Source: Gloeocapsopsis sp. IPPAS B-1203 (lineage in GTDB: Bacteria > Cyanobacteriota > Cyanobacteriia > Cyanobacteriales > Chroococcidiopsidaceae). From it: a DNA stretch of 64,000 nt. This document shows positions 55,578-64,000 of this stretch, piece after piece. Every line of letters starts with the position of its first letter. Within the stretch, counting starts at the first letter, position 1. The position numbers were made by a program, and so were the translations under genes. The stretch is taken from positions 124,001-188,000 of the forward strand of contig NZ_PEIG01000009.1 in the NCBI RefSeq assembly GCF_002749975.1. The letters are read 5' to 3'. The notes beneath the pieces were generated by a model. That model worked only from the letters and a program-made list of their open reading frames with translations. It ran no database searches and was not told the origin of the DNA.

Positions 55578-56312
55578 ATGTGCCAAACCTGCGGTTGTGA
55601 TGAGCGCGAATCAAGCGTAAATGGTGACTTAAAGCAAATTAATGTTGGGCAAGAAATTCTGCATAAAAATACCCAATTAGCACAACAGAATCGCGCCTAC
55701 TTCAAGTCTAAAGGTGTATTGGTATTAAATATCCTTTCCTCACCTGGTTCAGGAAAAACGGCACTGATTGAAAGGATGCTGCAATGTAGTCAATTCCGCA
55801 TCGGAGCTATTGTAGGCGATTTAGAAACAGATAACGACGCCAAACGCTTGCGATCGCATGGCGTACCCGCAGTCCAAATTACAACAGGTAACATCTGTCA
55901 TCTAGAAGCAGGCATGATAGCACGAGCAAGCAAACAACTCAAGCTAGATGCTTTAGATTTATTAATCATTGAAAACGTGGGAAATTTAGTTTGCCCTGCG
56001 GCGTATGATTTGGGTGAAGATTTGCGTATTGTCTTGCTCTCTGTCACCGAAGGAGAAGATAAACCGCTCAAGTATCCGACACTCTTTAAAACTGCGCAAG
56101 TGGCAATTGTTAACAAAATCGATCTTGCCCAAGCGGTGGAATTTGACCGCGAACAGGCGATCGCCAATATCGAACGCATTGCACCACAAGCCATGATTTT
56201 TGCAGTTTCAGCAAAGACAGGTCAAGGCATGGAAGACTGGGATACCTATCTCGAACAAAAGTATAGAGGAATCGGTAATGCAAGTTTTCAAGTCAAACGA
56301 TCCAGCTTATGA
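55578..56312 (+). CDS. hypB: Hydrogenase nickel GTPase HypB
   Basis: A 244-residue GTPase. The N-terminal CQTCGCDE is the high-affinity metal motif. The G domain has [15 protein letters not shown] (P-loop), [13 protein letters not shown] and the NKID box ([10 protein letters not shown]). No His-rich stretch is present. The last 35 nt overlap the following acyl-CoA-synthetase gene. Confidence 0.95.
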   Translation: MCQTCGCDERESSVNGDLKQINVGQEILHKNTQLAQQNRAYFKSKGVLVLNILSSPGSGKTALIERMLQCSQFRIGAIVGDLETDNDAKRLRSHGVPAVQITTGNICHLEAGMIARASKQLKLDALDLLIIENVGNLVCPAAYDLGEDLRIVLLSVTEGEDKPLKYPTLFKTAQVAIVNKIDLAQAVEFDREQAIANIERIAPQAMIFAVSAKTGQGMEDWDTYLEQKYRGIGNASFQVKRSSL

Positions 56313-59034
56313 TATCCTTCGCCTTGAGCGTCAACCTTTAAATGCAATTTTTGCTCCGCAGACTGTAGCTGTCATAGGTGCTAGCGATCAGGCTAATAGT
56401 GTAGGACGGACTATTTTATGGAACCTAATCAGCCATCCTTTTGGTGGTACTGTATTCCCTGTAAATCCTAAACGACATAGCGTATTAGGAATCAAGACAT
56501 ACGCCACAGTTAAGGATATCCCAGAATCTATCGATCTGGCGATTATTGCCACACCCGCGTCAACGGTACCAGATATCATTGCTGAATGTGTGGATGCAGG
56601 CGTTGAAGGTGCAATTATCGTTTCTGCTGGGTTTAGAGAAATTGGTACAGTCGGTGCTGAGTTAGAGCAGCAAATTAAACAGCAGTTACGTCGTGGCAAA
56701 ATGCGTTTAATTGGACCTAATTGCTTGGGCGTCATGCACCCCCGCAACGGCATCAATGCGACTTTCGCAAGCGTCATGGCGCGTCCTGGTAATGTCGGCT
56801 TTATTAGCCAAAGTGGTGCGCTGTGCACTGCTATTCTTGATTGGAGTTTGCGAGAAAACGTCGGTTTTAGTGCCTTTATTTCGATTGGCTCAATGCTTGA
56901 TGTCAGTTGGGGCGATCTGATTTACTACCTCGGTGACGATCCGCACACTCATAGCATTGTGATTTATATGGAATCAATCGGCGATGCGCGTTCGTTTTTA
57001 TCTGCTGCGCGTGAGGTTGCATTGACTAAGCCTATTATTGTCCTCAAAGCAGGTCGAACTGAAGCCGCAGCTAAGGCTGCAACTTCGCATACGGGAGCAT
57101 TAACAGATAGTGATGAAGTCATTGATGCTGCTTTTCGTCGCTGTGGAGTTTTGCGAGTTAATAGTATATCTGACTTATTTGATATGGCAGAAGTGCTAGC
57201 AAAACAACCGCGTCCCAAAGGATCGCGATTGACAATTATCACGAATGCAGGAGGTCCAGGAGTTCTTGCTACCGATGCACTGATGACAACTGGCGGCGAA
57301 CTCGCAGAAGTATCCGCAAGTGCGATCGCTGCCCTAAATCAACTGCTACCGCCTCACTGGAGTCATGGCAATCCAATTGATATTCTCGGTGATGCTGAAC
57401 CAGAACGTTATCTGCAAGCTTTAGAAATTGTTGCAACAGATCCGAGCAGTGATGGTATACTCGTGATTCTGACGCCGCAAGCTATGACCGATCCCACGCT
57501 GACAGCTGAACGGTTGAAGTCATATATCGCAACGCATACCGCCTCTGCACGCAAACCTATTCTTGCCAGTTGGATGGGAGGAACTGAAGTCGCAACAGGC
57601 GAAATGATTCTTAATCGCGCCAGTATTCCAACTTATCCTTATCCAGATACCGCTGCCCGCGTATTTAATTATATGTGGCAGTATAGCTACAACTTGCGTG
57701 GCATATACGAAACACCGGTACTCAGTACTCATGCCGCTGATGGTGCTACGGTTCGTACTTTAGTAGAAACAACAATTGCCAAAATCCATCAGGCACGCAT
57801 GATTCTTACAGAAGTTGAATCTAAACAGATTCTAGCAGCTTATGGCATTCCGATTGTTGCAACTTGTGTTGCTAAAAGTGAAGCGGAAGCAATTAACTGT
57901 GCTGAAGGAATCGGTTATCCAGTTGTTCTCAAACTTTTCTCTGAAACAATTACTCATAAAACTGATGTCGGCGGCGTACAGTTGAATTTGCCCAATGCAG
58001 CAGCTGTGCAACGAGCATATCAAGCTATTGCTACATCAGTCAGCGACAAAGTTGGTGTTGAGCATTTCTTGGGCGTTACCGTGCAACCAATGGTGAGTAC
58101 AGATGGTTATGAATTAATTATCGGTAGCAGTCTCGATTTACACTTTGGTCCAGTCTTGTTGTTTGGTTCAGGAGGGCAACTAGTAGAAGTCTTTCAAGAT
58201 CGGGCGATCGCTTTACCTCCCCTCAACACCACTTTAGCGCGGCGCATGATGGAACAAACTCGCATTTATAAAGCACTTTTAGGCTTGCGGGGTCGTCAGC
58301 CTATCGATATGAACGCCCTAGAACAGCTGATGGTGCGCTTTAGTCAGTTAGTCGTTGAACAACGTTGGATTAAAGAAATTGACATCAACCCGTTGCTTGC
58401 TTCTCCTCATGGACTGATTGCGCTTGATGCTCGAGTCATTTTACACGAACCAAACATCACTGCAGATGAATTACCTCAACTCGCTATTCGTCCTTATCCA
58501 ACTCAGTATGTCACTGATTGGACAATGAAAGATGGTACTTCAGTAACTATCCGCCCTATTCGTCCTGAAGATGAACCGTTGATGATCCAGTTCCATCAAA
58601 CATTATCAGAACAAAGTATCTATTTTCGTTACTTTCATTTAGTGAAACTCAGTCAACGAGTTACCCACGAACGGTTAATCCGCATATGCTTTATTGATTA
58701 CGACCGCGAAATGGCACTGGTGGCTGAATATCAAAATCCCCAGACAAAAGTCAGTGAAATTTTAGCATTAGGTAGGTTGAGCAAGTTGCATAGTACCAAT
58801 GAAGCAGAATTCGCCCTCTTAGTGAGCGATCGCTTTCAGTGCCAAGGCTTAGGTACAGAGTTATTAAAACGGCTACTGCAAGTAGGTCGTAACGAACATC
58901 TTAAGCACATCCATGCAGAAATTCTTCGCGATAATCGAGCAATGCAACATGTCTGTGAAAAACTGGGTTTCCAAATTCATCGTACAGAAGATCCCTCTGT
59001 CGTCAAAGCAGAAATTATTCTGTCTAGTAAGTAA
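56278..59034 (+). CDS. Acyl-CoA-synthetase (NDP-forming)/GNAT protein acetyltransferase fusion
   Basis: A 918-residue protein from ATG 56278, inside the end of hypB. In order: CoA-binding domain ([20 protein letters not shown]), succinyl-CoA-synthetase-like domains ([27 protein letters not shown] with the phospho-His region), an ATP-grasp domain ([20 protein letters not shown]) and a C-terminal GNAT domain ([27 protein letters not shown]). This is the Pat/YfiQ-type arrangement that acetylates lysines of metabolic enzymes, sometimes with a catalytically silent synthetase part. Its place inside the hyp set is unusual. Confidence 0.9.
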   Translation: MQVFKSNDPAYDILRLERQPLNAIFAPQTVAVIGASDQANSVGRTILWNLISHPFGGTVFPVNPKRHSVLGIKTYATVKDIPESIDLAIIATPASTVPDIIAECVDAGVEGAIIVSAGFREIGTVGAELEQQIKQQLRRGKMRLIGPNCLGVMHPRNGINATFASVMARPGNVGFISQSGALCTAILDWSLRENVGFSAFISIGSMLDVSWGDLIYYLGDDPHTHSIVIYMESIGDARSFLSAAREVALTKPIIVLKAGRTEAAAKAATSHTGALTDSDEVIDAAFRRCGVLRVNSISDLFDMAEVLAKQPRPKGSRLTIITNAGGPGVLATDALMTTGGELAEVSASAIAALNQLLPPHWSHGNPIDILGDAEPERYLQALEIVATDPSSDGILVILTPQAMTDPTLTAERLKSYIATHTASARKPILASWMGGTEVATGEMILNRASIPTYPYPDTAARVFNYMWQYSYNLRGIYETPVLSTHAADGATVRTLVETTIAKIHQARMILTEVESKQILAAYGIPIVATCVAKSEAEAINCAEGIGYPVVLKLFSETITHKTDVGGVQLNLPNAAAVQRAYQAIATSVSDKVGVEHFLGVTVQPMVSTDGYELIIGSSLDLHFGPVLLFGSGGQLVEVFQDRAIALPPLNTTLARRMMEQTRIYKALLGLRGRQPIDMNALEQLMVRFSQLVVEQRWIKEIDINPLLASPHGLIALDARVILHEPNITADELPQLAIRPYPTQYVTDWTMKDGTSVTIRPIRPEDEPLMIQFHQTLSEQSIYFRYFHLVKLSQRVTHERLIRICFIDYDREMALVAEYQNPQTKVSEILALGRLSKLHSTNEAEFALLVSDRFQCQGLGTELLKRLLQVGRNEHLKHIHAEILRDNRAMQHVCEKLGFQIHRTEDPSVVKAEIILSSK

Positions 59035-59094
59035 CTACGTAAACTGCTGTTGATGGTTGAGCTATTAACCAGCATCAAACGTAACTAGGACAAG

Positions 59095-61415
59095 ATGCCA
59101 ATCTTAAAACGTTTGCATATAACTATTCAAGGAACTGTACAGGGGGTAGGCTTCCGTCCTTTCATCTACCGCTTGGCAACAGAATTAGGACTTGTAGGAT
59201 GGGTGAACAATTTTGCTGGAGGAGTTGCAATCGAAGTTGAGGGAAGTCAAACACAGTTGCAGGCTTTTTACTCCAGATTTACAAAGAATTGCCACCTCAT
59301 GCGTCGATCCAAAGTTTGGAAACTTCATATCTCACTCCTGTAGGCTACAAGCAATTTGAAATTCGTGCTAGTACTGGCGGTGAGAACACAGCGCTGATTT
59401 TACCTGATATTGCTACCTGCGCCGATTGTCTGCGCGAAATTTTTGATAAGCGCGATCGCCGTTATCTTTATCCTTTTACGAACTGCACTCACTGCGGTCC
59501 TCGTTTCAGCATTATCACTGCCTTGCCCTACGATCGCGCCAATACGACAATGCAAAAGTTTGAGATGTGCGATCGCTGTCAAGCTGAGTATCATAATCCC
59601 TTAAATCGCCGTTTCCACGCCCAACCAAACGCTTGTGCTGAATGCGGTCCTCATTTAGAGTTGTGGCAAGATGGTCATGTTCTCACATCTCATTATCAAG
59701 CACTCCAGCAAGCAGTTGAAGAAATTCGTAAGGGCAAGATTGTTGCTATTAAAGGTCTTGGTGGATTTCATTTAGTAGTCGATGCACGTCACCAACAAGC
59801 AGTTACTAAACTGCGCTACTGCAAGCAACGAGCGAAACCCTTTGCTTTAATGTATCCATCACTGCAACTCATTAAGGCGCACTGCGAAGTTTCAAATTTA
59901 GAAACTCAACTACTACTTTCGCCCCAAGCTCCCATTGTACTGCTGCGACGCAAACTTAAGTCTGGCATGGCGATCGCTCCTGCGGTTGCTCCCGACAATC
60001 CTTATTTAGGGGTGATGTTGCCATATACACCATTACATCACTTACTTATGTCGCAACTTGGTTTTCCAGTCGTGGCGACTAGTGGAAATCTCACGGATGA
60101 ACCTATTTGTATAGATGAGCGCGAAGCAATCCAGTATTTAAGTCATATTGCTACAGTTTTCCTCATTCATAACCGACCAATTACTCGACCGATAGACGAT
60201 TCTGTGGTGCGTGTCATCATGGAACGGGAATTATTGTTACGTCGCGCCCGTGGTTATGCACCCTTACCGATTGCCATTAACCTGTCACTCAAAACTCAAC
60301 AACCGCAGTCTAAACTCCTAGCAGTAGGGGCACATTTTAAAAATACGATCGCATTTTCGCTTCCTCAGCAAGTTTTTGTGAGTCAACACATTGGCGATTT
60401 AGCAACAGTAGCAGCACTCAAAGCATTCAATCAAGCGATCGCCGACTTTCAACAACTCTATCAATTGCAACCACTAACTATAGCTTGTGATGCTCATCCC
60501 GATTATGTTTCGACACAATTCGCTCAAAATTCTGGCTTACCAACTATACCAGTGCAACATCATTACGCTCATGTTCTCTCATGTATGGCAGAAAATGACT
60601 TACTTAGCAATGAGAATTCTATCTTAGGTATTGCTTGGGATGGTACTGGTTATGGACTAGATGGCACAATTTGGGGAGGTGAATTTCTGCAAATTCAACC
60701 TTTGCGATCGCTAACAAGCGATCCGGAAATACCATTTCAACGAGTTGCCCACTTGCGCACTTTTCGGCTTCCTGGTGGGGAAAAAGCAATTAAAGAACCA
60801 AGACGAGTAGCAATTGGCTTGCTTTACGAAATTGCGGGAGATGCACTGTTTACAATGAATGAATTAGCACCTGTACAAGCTTTTAACGCTCAGGAGTTAA
60901 GGATTTTGCGGACAATGCTGCAAAGAAATATTAACACTGCGATCACTTCGAGTGCAGGGCGATTATTTGATGCGATCGCCGCCATCATTGGGCTACGTCA
61001 GTATACTCAGTTTGAAGGACAGGCGGCAATGGAGTTAGAGTTTGCGATCGCCGAATTGAACACTGATGACTGCTACAGCTTTGAAATAACAACAAGAGCA
61101 AATTCACCTTTGATTATTGATTGGATGCCAACAGTGCAAGGTGTTTTAGCAGACTTAAGTTGTGAGTTATCGCAGAGATACATTTCAGCAAAATTTCACA
61201 ATACATTAGTGGAAATGATGGTTGTTGTAGCGCAGCAAATTGGTGCCGAACAAGTGGTGCTGACGGGTGGCTGTTTCCAAAATAAGTACTTAATTGAACG
61301 CACCATTCAACGCTTAACTCAAGAAAGTTTTCACCCTTATTGGCATCAACAAGTTCCACCTCATGATGGTGGTATTGCATTAGGACAAATTGTGGCAGCA
61401 TTGCGTGTCATCTAG
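59095..61415 (+). pseudogene. hypF: Hydrogenase carbamoyltransferase HypF, frameshifted near the N-terminus
   Basis: The acylphosphatase domain (ITIQGTVQGVGFRPFIYRL) is read in one frame to about 59283; the frame then shifts, and the rest begins ELPPHASIQSLETSYLTPVG in the -1 register. One lost base in the A run 59283..59285 explains it and restores a 773-residue protein of normal length. Downstream the zinc fingers (CADCLREIF, CTHCGPRF, CDRCQAEY, CAECGPH), the YrdC-like domain (KGLGGFHLVVDA, RARGYAPLPI) and the Kae1-like domain (VQHHYAHVLSCM, LTGGCFQNKYL) are intact. HypF makes the thiocarbamate used for the CN ligands of the Fe. Confidence 0.9.
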
Positions 61416-61431
61416 TCAGGAGTGATCAATT

Positions 61432-61683
61432 ATGTGTTTGGCAGTTCCAGGAAAAATCATCAGTATCAATCATCATGAAAACCCGCTACTTCAAACTGGA
61501 AGAGTCAGCTTTGGAGGAGTCATTAAAGAAGTGAGTCTTGCCTATGTTCCTACTGCAAAAGTTGATGATTACGCAATTATTCATGCAGGATTTGCGATTA
61601 GTCTACTCAATATTGAGGAGGCACAAAGTACGCTGACGTATTTGCAACAGATAAGTGAGCGTAATATTTCTCGCAATCAATAG
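61432..61683 (+). CDS. hypC: Hydrogenase maturation chaperone HypC
   Basis: An 83-residue protein starting MCLAVPGKII, where Cys2 carries the Fe(CN)2CO unit; VSLAYVPTAKVDDYAIIHAG and FAISLLNIEEA are family blocks. It follows hypF by 16 nt. hypD and hypE, the usual partners, do not follow in this window. Confidence 0.95.
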   Translation: MCLAVPGKIISINHHENPLLQTGRVSFGGVIKEVSLAYVPTAKVDDYAIIHAGFAISLLNIEEAQSTLTYLQQISERNISRNQ

Positions 61684-61779
61684 GAGTGTAACAATAGTAT
61701 GGGGATTGTAATTGCATGCACCTGCATAGCTAGCAGGTCGTTAAAATACCCCGATTCAACCGTTGCATCCAACTTCTTC

Positions 61780-62763
61780 ATGAGTTTATTTTTTGCCTTA
61801 GGAATTCTGTTTATCTTGCTGATAGCTGCGATCGCCCTTTATCTATTTACTGCCCGTCGTTATCAATCGTCTGACTCGGTTGCTAACTCTTACGACCAAT
61901 GGACTGAAGACGGAATTTTAGAGTTTTATTGGGGCGAACACATTCACTTAGGACACTATGGTTCGCCACCACGACGCAAAGATTTTCTAACTGCTAAATC
62001 TGACTTTGTACATGAAATGGTGCGCTGGGGTGAGTTAGACAAGTTTCCCCCTGGCACAACTGTCCTGGATGTTGGCTGTGGTATTGGGGGAAGCAGTCGC
62101 ATTTTGGCACAAGATTATCGGTTTGCTGTCACCGGAATTACGATTAGCCCGACTCAAGTGCTTCGTGCCCAGCAGCTGACTCCCAAAGACTTAGATGTCC
62201 GGTTTCAGGTAGACGATGCTATGGCGATGTCGTTTCCTGATGCTAGTTTTGATGTCGTCTGGTCAATTGAGGCAGGTCCCCATATGCCTGATAAAGCAAT
62301 CTTTGCCAAAGAGTTGATGCGAGTGTTAAAGCCTGGTGGCGTGCTAGTAGTTGCTGATTGGAATCAGCGAGATGCGCGTCAAAAGCCGCTCAATTTTTGG
62401 GAAAAGCCTGTCATGCGACAACTGCTAGATCAATGGTCTCATCCTGAATTTTCCAGTATTGAAGGATTTGCTGAACTTTTGGCAGAGACAGGATTTGTTG
62501 AAGGAAAAGTTATCACTGCTGATTGGACAGAACCAACTCTACCATCTTGGATTGATTCAATTTGGCAAGGCGTGGCTCGACCTGAAGGCTTGGTACGGTT
62601 TGGTTTACTAGGATTGCTCAAGTCTTTGCGAGAAGTCCCAACTCTACTTCTGATGCGGTTAGCATTTGGCACAGGACTTTGCCGATTTGGTATGTTTCGC
62701 GCTATCCGAAACAATCAAGAAACAGCAAATGAGTTGCAAGCAGTTCATGCGAAGGCAAAATAA
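61780..62763 (+). CDS. MPBQ/MSBQ methyltransferase (plastoquinone/tocopherol pathway)
   Basis: A 327-residue enzyme from ATG 61780 (a start at 61699 adds 27 residues that look like spacer). The N-terminal membrane anchor is FFALGILFILLIAAIALYLF; then YQSSDSVANSYDQWTEDGIL and EFYWGEHIHLGHYG. The AdoMet site is VLDVGCGIGGSSRILA. This whole pattern, to MRLAFGTGLCRFGMFRA, follows cyanobacterial 2-methyl-6-phytyl/solanyl-benzoquinol methyltransferase, which adds a ring methyl group at the membrane. A tocopherol C-methyltransferase role is less likely. Confidence 0.9.
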   Translation: MSLFFALGILFILLIAAIALYLFTARRYQSSDSVANSYDQWTEDGILEFYWGEHIHLGHYGSPPRRKDFLTAKSDFVHEMVRWGELDKFPPGTTVLDVGCGIGGSSRILAQDYRFAVTGITISPTQVLRAQQLTPKDLDVRFQVDDAMAMSFPDASFDVVWSIEAGPHMPDKAIFAKELMRVLKPGGVLVVADWNQRDARQKPLNFWEKPVMRQLLDQWSHPEFSSIEGFAELLAETGFVEGKVITADWTEPTLPSWIDSIWQGVARPEGLVRFGLLGLLKSLREVPTLLLMRLAFGTGLCRFGMFRAIRNNQETANELQAVHAKAK

Positions 62764-62990
62764 TGTTACTAGATCAATAAAGTCTATCTTCTGGCAAATG
62801 CACACTATTAAGCAGCACATTGCTCATGACTTTCAGGAGATCTATAAAGTTATGGTCTCCGGTGCGCGATCGCTTCTTGGCTAGTGTTAGAGGAAGTTGT
62901 AAGTATAATTACAACCGTTCAATAATATGACTGTTTTATTTTCACTTAAACCAATGTAAAGCGGACATTAATAGGAAAACGTACACAAAT

Positions 62991-63063
<73 letters not shown>

Positions 63064-63270
63064 CTACTACTTATAAGTAGTCATCATTGACTCTAAAGCA
63101 TTCTAACACATACCTGTTCGCCCACTGAATTTTGTATTTTGTTTGGGTCAAAAATAGGTCAGAAACCGTAGGGCAGGTAACGATAGAAATGCTGAAAGTA
63201 GAGTGTTATGTAGTCGGTTAGTCAACACATAAAGGGAAAGAGATCAAATATTCTTTCCCTTAATTGACCG

Positions 63271-64000
63271 CTAACGCCGAGGTAACAAAGCAATAGGATT
63301 AACGGCTCCTTTACCTGAAGGATGGACTTCAAAATGCAAGTGAGGACCTGTACTAAAACCAGTGCTACCCATCTCTGCAATATGTTGTCCTTGTTCTACT
63401 TCTTGCCCTGCACGCACTAAGATTCGGTTATTGTGAGCATAGCGAGTAAGAGAACCATTCGGGTGTCTAATATCGACTAAATTTCCATAACCTCCAGAAT
63501 TCCAGCCTGCCCTGACAACAACACCAGAAGCGGCAGCAAAAATAGGAGTTCCGACAGGTGCTGCAACATCAATGCCGCGGTGCATTCTTCCCCAACGCCA
63601 GCCATAGCCAGAAGAGAGAACGCCTTTTGCAGGCCAAATATAACCGTTGAATGGTGCTGACATGCCAGTTCTAGGCAAATACATATCTGCTGCACCCAAC
63701 GGTGGTAGTTCTGGAGATACCTGTCGTCCTCGTAGCGAGTGTAGCGCTTCAGTCGGATCGACATCAGTAGGTGCAGTTGCTAGTCTAGCTCTAATTGTCT
63801 TGGAGTTAGAATTACTTGCCTGAGCAACGCGAAATTCTGGATTAACGGGTTCAGCTGTAATTGCGCGGGGGCGGCTAGGACTATTAGCTACAGAAGCTAC
63901 TGGTTTAGTTTTCGCCAAAGGCGCAGCAACACTTACAATTTCTGTTGCTTTAGTTTGCTGCTCAGTAACAGCACCTGAAGAACTAGCAAGTTGAGTAGTG
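63271..64000 (-). CDS. M23/LytM-family peptidoglycan peptidase, N-terminus beyond the window
   Basis: The frame is open to the right edge, so the true start is outside; the TTG at 63918 is not needed. The LytM domain has the zinc ligands in RMHRGIDVAAPVGTP and GPHLHFEVHPSG, with SGYGWRWG and GSLTRYAHNNRI between. Upstream is a low-complexity Ser/Thr/Pro/Ala region. Such enzymes cut peptide cross-links of the wall or, when degenerate, activate amidases. A signal and LysM part may lie beyond the edge. Confidence 0.9.
   Translation of the reverse strand, partial: TTQLASSSGAVTEQQTKATEIVSVAAPLAKTKPVASVANSPSRPRAITAEPVNPEFRVAQASNSNSKTIRARLATAPTDVDPTEALHSLRGRQVSPELPPLGAADMYLPRTGMSAPFNGYIWPAKGVLSSGYGWRWGRMHRGIDVAAPVGTPIFAAASGVVVRAGWNSGGYGNLVDIRHPNGSLTRYAHNNRILVRAGQEVEQGQHIAEMGSTGFSTGPHLHFEVHPSGKGAVNPIALLPRR

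Overview
The window reads as chromosomal DNA of a cyanobacterium. The HIP1 octamer GCGATCGC is scattered throughout. There are genes that are cyanobacterial in family or typical of that phylum: ADP-glucose pyrophosphorylase, an MPBQ/MSBQ methyltransferase for plastoquinone/tocopherol synthesis, an SLH/OprB iron-uptake porin, DUF1818, DUF4327, Uma2 proteins and HoxE/HoxF of the bidirectional hydrogenase. The genus cannot be fixed from this alone; a coccoid, Chroococcidiopsis-like lineage is a guess. Coding is on both strands, and short dispersed repeats are frequent.

Layout. 0-18 kb is an accessory/defence region: a PIN toxin fragment at the edge, a PLD-nuclease/pentapeptide-repeat fusion, a DUF1016 (YhcG-type) PD-(D/E)XK nuclease gene split exactly by a 2.38-kb group II intron whose own maturase carries an amber codon, a TA-flanked MITE-like element, a Phd/YoeB toxin-antitoxin pair, a type I restriction-modification operon (hsdM-hsdS-DUF4268-membrane protein-hsdR), a 66-bp tandem repeat, and a decayed IS1 beside tRNA-Pro(GGG). 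18-32 kb is core-like: DUF1818, rpoZ, fasciclin protein, alpha-amylase-family enzyme, glgC, a P-loop kinase, DnaJ-family chaperone, two peroxiredoxins, glycogen debranching enzyme, porin. 32-38 kb holds a formamidase-like enzyme, a type II restriction-modification module whose methyltransferase has an in-frame stop while its nuclease looks intact, an IS630 element and a Uma2 protein.

38.7-48.1 kb is the most interesting metabolic region. Two paralogous ring-opening amidohydrolases (cyanuric acid hydrolase/barbiturase family) sit with a GlcG/HbpS-like protein, a divergent GntR regulator with a palindrome in the shared promoter, an ABC importer of the NMT1/TauA type, a cytosine-deaminase-like amidohydrolase, an orotate-PRT-like phosphoribosyltransferase and an EamA exporter. 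This looks like a regulon for uptake and breakdown or salvage of a pyrimidine- or triazine-like heterocycle. One of the two ring-opening paralogues has lost two of its three Ser-Lys dyads.

48-62 kb is a hydrogenase region in apparent decay. hoxE is intact; hoxF has a 1-nt frameshift and hoxU, hoxY and hoxH are absent. A maturation protease, hypA, hypB, a large acyl-CoA-synthetase/acetyltransferase gene, hypF (with a 1-nt frameshift) and hypC follow. Six copies of an 11-bp-periodic CTCACA/CTCAAA motif lie between the genes here and look like tandem response-regulator sites. The window ends with the MPBQ methyltransferase, tRNA-Pro(CGG) and a LytM/M23 peptidase that runs off the edge.
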